From contig JAQCDI010000066.1 of NCBI GenBank assembly GCA_027620595.1, positions 1 through 9,980 on the forward strand: DNA of 9,980 nt, written 5' to 3'. The notes beneath the pieces were generated by a model. It did no database searches, had not been told where the DNA came from, and saw nothing but the letters and a program-made list of their open reading frames with translations. Positions 6,012 to 9,980 of the stretch are shown here, in pieces; position 1 is the first letter of the stretch, and each line of letters begins with the position of its first letter. This DNA is from Bacteroidota bacterium (GTDB lineage Bacteria > Bacteroidota > Rhodothermia > Rhodothermales > UBA10348). Made by a program: the position numbers and the translations under genes.

Positions 6012-8378
6012 ATGCCACGGTTCGCCCCCATACTGTTCTCGGTACTCCTGGCCGGCTGCGCCGGGAAGGTGGATTTCAATGCCGAGATCCGCCCGATCCT
6101 GAACACGCAATGCGTGGCCTGCCACGGCGGCGTCAAAACCAGCGCCGACCTGAACCTGCAGTTCCGGGATCTGGCCCTCCTGGGAGGGGAGTCGGGTGAA
6201 CCGGCCATCGTACCGGGGAATGCGGATGCGAGCGCCGTGATGAGGATGATCACCCATGCGGATGCGGAATACCGCATGCCGAAGGATGGCCAACCGCTGA
6301 CCGAGGAACAGATCGACCTGATCCGGCGGTGGATCAACCAGGGCGCCGAGTGGGAGTCCCACTGGGCGTATGAGGCACCGGTCCGGCCCGACGTTTCCGG
6401 TCGTGACGGGTTGTCTCCCATAGACTTGCTGATCCGTGAGCGCCTGGAAGAAATTGATTTGGAGCCCGCTCCGGAAGCGGGGTGCGAAGTCCTGGCCCGG
6501 CGCGTCAGCCTGGACCTGATCGGGCTCCCCGCATCGCCGGAGCGCGTGGCCGGTTTGTGTTCGACCGGGAACTACGAAGGCCTGGTGGACGAGCTGCTGG
6601 CCGACTCGGCCTTTGGCGAACGCTGGACAGCCCTGTGGCTCGACCTGGCGCGATACGCCGATTCAAAGGGTTACGAGGCCGACCGGACACGTTCCATCTG
6701 GCGTTACCGCGACTGGCTTATCGAGGCGTTCAATGCCGACATGCCGTTCGACCGGTTCACGATCGAACAGCTGGCCGGGGACCTGCTGCCGGATCCGACC
6801 ACCGAGCAATTGATAGCCACCGCCTTCAATCGCAACACGATGACCAACGAGGAGGGCGGCACGGACGACGAGGAGCACCGCCTGGCCCAGGTCATCGACC
6901 GCGTCGGGACCACGTGGGAGGTCTTCCAGGGCACGACGATGCGCTGCGTGCAGTGCCACGGCCACCCGTATGATCCGTTCGTGCAGGAAGACTTCTACCG
7001 CTCCCTGGCCCTCTTCAACAACACCGCCGATTGGGACCAGCCCAGCGAAGAACCCGTCCTGCTGGAGTTTGAAGTAACCCACGCAGCCGAAGGAACCCGG
7101 CTCCAGGCCGAGCTCAAGGCCGCCGACGCCGAGATCGAGTCATTCGTCTCTTCGGCCGACATGCAGGCTGTTCAGGCGGAATGGGAAACGCAGCTCGATC
7201 AGCCAGAAGTGAACGGGCGCCTGCTGAACACGTCCAAGAACGAGGTGCTGCGGATTGCCGCCATCCCGGCCACCGACCGCAGCCCGTACCAGGCCGCCTT
7301 CATCCGGGACCGCTTTGCCGAAGCGCATGCGTCCACCGAGGAACTGCGCAAGCAGCGCGGCGACATCCGAAGGGCCCTGTTTGCGCTCGAACCGGTCCAG
7401 ACGCCTGTCATGCAGGAGTTGCCGCCAGAAGAGGCCAGGGTGACCCGTCTTTTCGAGCGCGGCAGCTTCCTGACCCAACTCGAACCCGTCAGCGGCGGTG
7501 TACCGGCCGTCTTCCCGGCGTCCGCGGATACCATGAACCGCCTCGCGTTTGCCGAGTGGCTGGTTTCGGAGGAGAACCCGCTCACGGCCCGGGTGACGGT
7601 GAATCGCTTCTGGGAGCAGCTCTTCGGGATGGGCATCGGGGAAACCACCGACGACTTTGGCACGGTCGGCTTGCCACCGTCCCACCCCGAATTGCTGGAC
7701 TGGTTGGCCGTTTCTTTCCGGGAAGATCACGCCTGGAGCGTCAAAGGCATCCTCAAGGAAATGGTGATGTCTGCCACGTATCGCCAGGAATCGACGCCGA
7801 CAGCAGAAAAGCTCGAAAAGGACCCGAACAACCGGCTCCTCTCGCGCGGCCCCCGTTTCCGCCTGAGCGCTGAACAGCTGCGGGACCAGGCGCTGGCCGT
7901 CTCGGGTCTGCTCTCCTCGAAACAGGGCGGCCCGTCGGTCATGCCTCCGCAGCCCGACGGCATCTGGAAGAACCCGTACAACGGGCAGCAGTGGGTGGCG
8001 GCCGAAGGGGAGGACCGCTACCGTCGCGCCATCTACACGTACATGCGGCGCACGGGCCCCTACCCGTCCATGCTGACCTTCGACGCCCCTTCCCGCGAGT
8101 TCTGCGTATCCCGCCGCATCCGGACCAATACGCCCTTGCAGGCCCTGGTCACGCTGAATGACCCGGCATTCTGGGAGGCGGCCGAGGGCCTGGCCCGTCG
8201 CATGGAAGCGGCGGCGGACTCCCCTGCCGCCCAGGCTGCGTTGGGCTATCAGCTGGCCCTCGGCCGCCCGCCCTCGGCCGCCACCCGCGCAACGCTCACA
8301 GCGCTTGCCGAAGAGGCCCCGCTCCCCGTGGTGGCCAACACCATCATGAACCTCGACGCCTTCCTGACCAAGGAATAG
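6012..8378 (+). CDS. Lipoprotein PSCyt1-DUF1549-DUF1553 diheme cytochrome-like protein (cassette B)
   Basis: The product has 788 residues. ATG 6012 is chosen because it gives a short lipoprotein signal, MPRFAPILFSVLLAGC with lipobox LAGC and Cys16. The frame is open for a further 780 bases upstream, but that part is antisense to the propeller gene. Residues about 21-115 are a PSCyt1 cytochrome c domain with CVACH (Cys34, Cys37, His38) and a likely axial Met89 in YRMPKDG. Residues about 134-340 are DUF1549 with a second haem motif, CVQCH (Cys312, Cys315, His316). Residues about 360-460 are a charged, probably helical linker where the cassette A copy has LamG instead. Residues about 465-788 are PSD1/DUF1553 (NPLTARVTVNRFWEQLFGMG, SHPELLDWLA, TNTPLQALVTLNDP). 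The lipid anchor places it on the periplasmic face of the inner or outer membrane. Electron transfer is inferred and the reaction is unknown. No Shine-Dalgarno sequence is seen. DUF1501 follows after 24 bp. Confidence 0.94.
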   Translation: MPRFAPILFSVLLAGCAGKVDFNAEIRPILNTQCVACHGGVKTSADLNLQFRDLALLGGESGEPAIVPGNADASAVMRMITHADAEYRMPKDGQPLTEEQIDLIRRWINQGAEWESHWAYEAPVRPDVSGRDGLSPIDLLIRERLEEIDLEPAPEAGCEVLARRVSLDLIGLPASPERVAGLCSTGNYEGLVDELLADSAFGERWTALWLDLARYADSKGYEADRTRSIWRYRDWLIEAFNADMPFDRFTIEQLAGDLLPDPTTEQLIATAFNRNTMTNEEGGTDDEEHRLAQVIDRVGTTWEVFQGTTMRCVQCHGHPYDPFVQEDFYRSLALFNNTADWDQPSEEPVLLEFEVTHAAEGTRLQAELKAADAEIESFVSSADMQAVQAEWETQLDQPEVNGRLLNTSKNEVLRIAAIPATDRSPYQAAFIRDRFAEAHASTEELRKQRGDIRRALFALEPVQTPVMQELPPEEARVTRLFERGSFLTQLEPVSGGVPAVFPASADTMNRLAFAEWLVSEENPLTARVTVNRFWEQLFGMGIGETTDDFGTVGLPPSHPELLDWLAVSFREDHAWSVKGILKEMVMSATYRQESTPTAEKLEKDPNNRLLSRGPRFRLSAEQLRDQALAVSGLLSSKQGGPSVMPPQPDGIWKNPYNGQQWVAAEGEDRYRRAIYTYMRRTGPYPSMLTFDAPSREFCVSRRIRTNTPLQALVTLNDPAFWEAAEGLARRMEAAADSPAAQAALGYQLALGRPPSAATRATLTALAEEAPLPVVANTIMNLDAFLTKE

Positions 8379-8385
8379 TGCTCCC

Positions 8386-8406
8386 ATGAACCGTTTTGCC
8401 CCATGA
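8386..8406 (+). other. Six-codon mini-ORF ending on the DUF1501 start (possible coupling leader)
   Basis: In the 24-bp gap between the cassette B genes there is an ATG-initiated six-codon frame, MNRFAP, whose TGA (8404-8406) overlaps the DUF1501 ATG (8403-8405) in an ATGA arrangement. AAGGA at 8370-8374, which is part of the last codons of the cytochrome gene, lies 11 nt before this ATG and is the nearest thing to a Shine-Dalgarno sequence at any visible start. Ribosomes finishing the mini-ORF could re-initiate on DUF1501. It may be chance: the frame is very short and the purine tract is coding sequence. Confidence 0.25.
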
Positions 8407-9884
8407 GCCTCCAGGACGAAGCCCGTTTGCGCTGGGCGCACCTCCAGACCCGCCGGCACTTCCTCAAGTCGTTCTCGGCGGGCATCGGCTCCATGGCCCT
8501 GTCCTCGATGATGGGTCCCGCCGCGCTGGGTGCGTTTTCGAGCGGTTCGCCCCTGCGTCCGGATGACCCGCTCATGCCCAAAGCGCCGCATTTTGCAGCC
8601 AAGGCCAAGCACGTCATATTCCTGCATATGGCCGGTGCGCCGAGCCAGCACGAACTCTTCGACTACAAGCCCCTGCTCCAGAAGCTCGACGGGCAGCAAA
8701 CGCCGCCCTCGCTCATCGAGGGCAAACGGTTTGCTTTCATCCGCGGCATTCCCAAGCTGCTCGGCCCGCAGGCACGGTTCGCCCAGCATGGACAGTCGGG
8801 CGCCTGGGTCTCGAACCACCTGCCGCATTTCTCCAAGGTGGTCGATGACGTGACCTTCCTCAAGGCCATGCACACGGACGAGTTCAACCACGCGCCGGCG
8901 CAGCTCTTCCTCTACACTGGCAGCCCCCGCCTCGGACGGCCCGCCCTGGGCTCATGGGCCATGTACGGCCTGGGCACGGAGAACCAGAACCTGCCCGGCT
9001 TCGTCGTGCTGATCTCGGGAGCAGCCGGGCCGGACGCCGGAGCCAGTGTCTACGGCAGCGGCTTCCTCCCCACCGTTTACCAGGGCGTGCAGTGCCGCTC
9101 GGACGGAGATCCGGTCCTGTTCCTGTCCGACCCGGACGGCGTATCGCGGGACATGCGGCGGCGCAGCATCGACGCCATCAACGAGATCAACCGGCGCGAG
9201 TACGAAGAAACGCAGGACCCGGAGATCCTGACCCGCATTTCCCAGTACGAACTGGCCTTCCGGATGCAGATGTCGGTGCCCGAGGCCATGGACATCCAGA
9301 CCGAGCCCGAAGCCATCCAGCGTGAATACGGGATCGAGCCGGGCAAGGTGTCCTTTGCCAACAACTGCTTGCTGGCCCGCCGGCTCGTGGAGCGGGGCGT
9401 GCGGTTCGTGCAGCTTTTCCATTGGGGTTGGGATTCGCATGGCGCCGGAGAGAGCGAAGCGCTGAATCATGGCTTCCTGGACCGCTGCCGCGAGACGGAC
9501 CAGGCCATGACGGCCCTCCTGATGGACCTCAAGCGCCGTGGACTCCTCGACGAGACCCTGGTGGTCTGGGGCGGAGAATTCGGGCGAACCCCGATGCTGG
9601 AAAACCGCACCGGACAGGACAATCCTTTTGTGGGCCGGGACCACCATTCGGATGTCTATACGATGTGGATGGCCGGCGCGGGTGTCAAGCGCGGCTTCTC
9701 GTACGGCGAAACCGATGAAATCGGGTATCAGCCCCTCAGTGGCCGCGTACACGTGCATGACCTGCAGGCCACCATCCTGCACCAGCTCGGATTTGACCAC
9801 GAGCGCCTAACCTTCCCCTTCCAGGGACGCGATTTCCGGTTGACCGATGTCAGCGGCCGCGTCGTAAATGAAATCCTGACCTGA
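8403..9884 (+). CDS. Tat-exported DUF1501 family protein (cassette B)
   Basis: The product has 493 residues. ATG 8403 is the first in-frame ATG after the upstream stop and yields a near-ideal Tat motif, TRRHFLKS (Arg17-Arg18), with a hydrophobic region to about residue 45. DUF1501 motifs match the cassette A paralogue in order: AGAPSQHELFDYKP (77-90), MHTDEFNHAPA (156-166), GWDSHG (342-347), GGEFGRTP (390-397), GRDHH (411-415) and HDLQATILHQLGFDHERLT (452-470). The last 45 residues are about three-quarters identical between the two copies by eye. Sequence differs around the putative active region: GWDSHG here against GWDQHG in copy A, and DHHSDVYTMWMAGAG against DHHPRCFSIWVAGGG. The two may therefore act on different substrates. 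The product is expected in the periplasm or on the cell surface beside its lipoprotein cytochrome partner. The stop codon overlaps the start of the next gene by one base, so a third gene is translationally linked. Confidence 0.93.
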   Translation: MSLQDEARLRWAHLQTRRHFLKSFSAGIGSMALSSMMGPAALGAFSSGSPLRPDDPLMPKAPHFAAKAKHVIFLHMAGAPSQHELFDYKPLLQKLDGQQTPPSLIEGKRFAFIRGIPKLLGPQARFAQHGQSGAWVSNHLPHFSKVVDDVTFLKAMHTDEFNHAPAQLFLYTGSPRLGRPALGSWAMYGLGTENQNLPGFVVLISGAAGPDAGASVYGSGFLPTVYQGVQCRSDGDPVLFLSDPDGVSRDMRRRSIDAINEINRREYEETQDPEILTRISQYELAFRMQMSVPEAMDIQTEPEAIQREYGIEPGKVSFANNCLLARRLVERGVRFVQLFHWGWDSHGAGESEALNHGFLDRCRETDQAMTALLMDLKRRGLLDETLVVWGGEFGRTPMLENRTGQDNPFVGRDHHSDVYTMWMAGAGVKRGFSYGETDEIGYQPLSGRVHVHDLQATILHQLGFDHERLTFPFQGRDFRLTDVSGRVVNEILT

Positions 9885-9980
9885 TGACCCGTCGCGCCGC
9901 CCTTTGGAACGCCGTGGCCACCCTGGCCGCCGTGCTCCTTCTTTTCCTGTTCGTGGATCCGACCGGGCGAACCCCGGACT
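9884..9980 (+). CDS. Membrane-anchored protein of unknown family, 3' truncated by window
   Basis: An ATG at 9884 shares its A with the TGA of the preceding DUF1501 gene (TGATG junction), and the frame stays open to the window edge, giving 32 codons. The visible N-terminus is MTRRAALWNAV followed by a hydrophobic run (ATLAAVLLLFLFV) and then DPTGRTPD. This is a positively charged start with one membrane segment, an uncleaved signal anchor or signal peptide. No lipobox is visible. Too little is present to name a family. Its tight coupling makes it the third member of the cassette B operon. Confidence 0.6.
   Translation, partial: MTRRAALWNAVATLAAVLLLFLFVDPTGRTPD

Noticed and set aside
5928..6362. 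Longer start for the propeller gene, open to 6362 on the minus strand
   Set aside because: The extension is antisense to the cytochrome haem domain, and the Tat leader at 5927 is a typical N-terminus.
7140..8891. 583-codon minus-strand frame spanning the cytochrome/DUF1501 junction
   Set aside because: It crosses two strongly supported plus-strand genes and has low-complexity Arg/Gly/Val-rich composition without a recognisable domain.

Overview
The window is almost entirely coding, GC-rich bacterial DNA. It holds seven genes in two head-to-tail copies of a cytochrome/hydrolase-like cassette, separated by an inverted two-gene block. None of the visible starts is preceded by a well-placed Shine-Dalgarno sequence. 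Together with Tat leaders of the 'NRRTF' type and a COG3650-type lipoprotein, this points towards the Bacteroidota/Rhodothermota side, although these protein families are best known from Planctomycetota, Verrucomicrobiota and Acidobacteriota. The phylum is an inference and is not settled by this sequence.

Layout. Cassette A (+): a large protein truncated at its 5' end (tail of a PSCyt1 cytochrome c domain, then PSCyt2/DUF1549, a LamG-like insert and PSD1/DUF1553; 1-2859), followed after 3 nt by a Tat-exported DUF1501 protein (2863-4323). Inverted block (-): a Tat-exported NHL-type beta-propeller (5927-4866), followed by a COG3650-type lipoprotein (4906-4304). The lipoprotein gene starts inside the propeller gene and ends inside the 3' end of the cassette A DUF1501 gene. 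An 84-bp divergent intergenic region (5928-6011) holds a cluster of GATC-containing repeats. Cassette B (+): a complete lipoprotein form of the large cytochrome protein, without LamG (6012-8378); a second DUF1501 protein (8403-9884); and the start of a third, membrane-anchored product (9884 to the window end), joined by a one-base TGATG overlap.

How it may work (inference). Every product with a visible N-terminus carries an export or membrane-anchoring signal, so this is an envelope system. The large proteins are predicted to be c-type cytochromes with two possible haem sites. Each is paired with a DUF1501 protein, a family placed in the alkaline phosphatase/sulfatase superfamily, and that protein travels folded through Tat. 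The pairing is conserved in many genomes but has no established reaction. The propeller has a His in each of four blade-like segments, resembling NHL enzymes such as peptidyl-hydroxyglycine lyase, and may be a metal-dependent partner or a substrate-binding protein. No RNA genes, mobile elements or CRISPR arrays were seen, and no gap of 300 bases or more lacks a gene.
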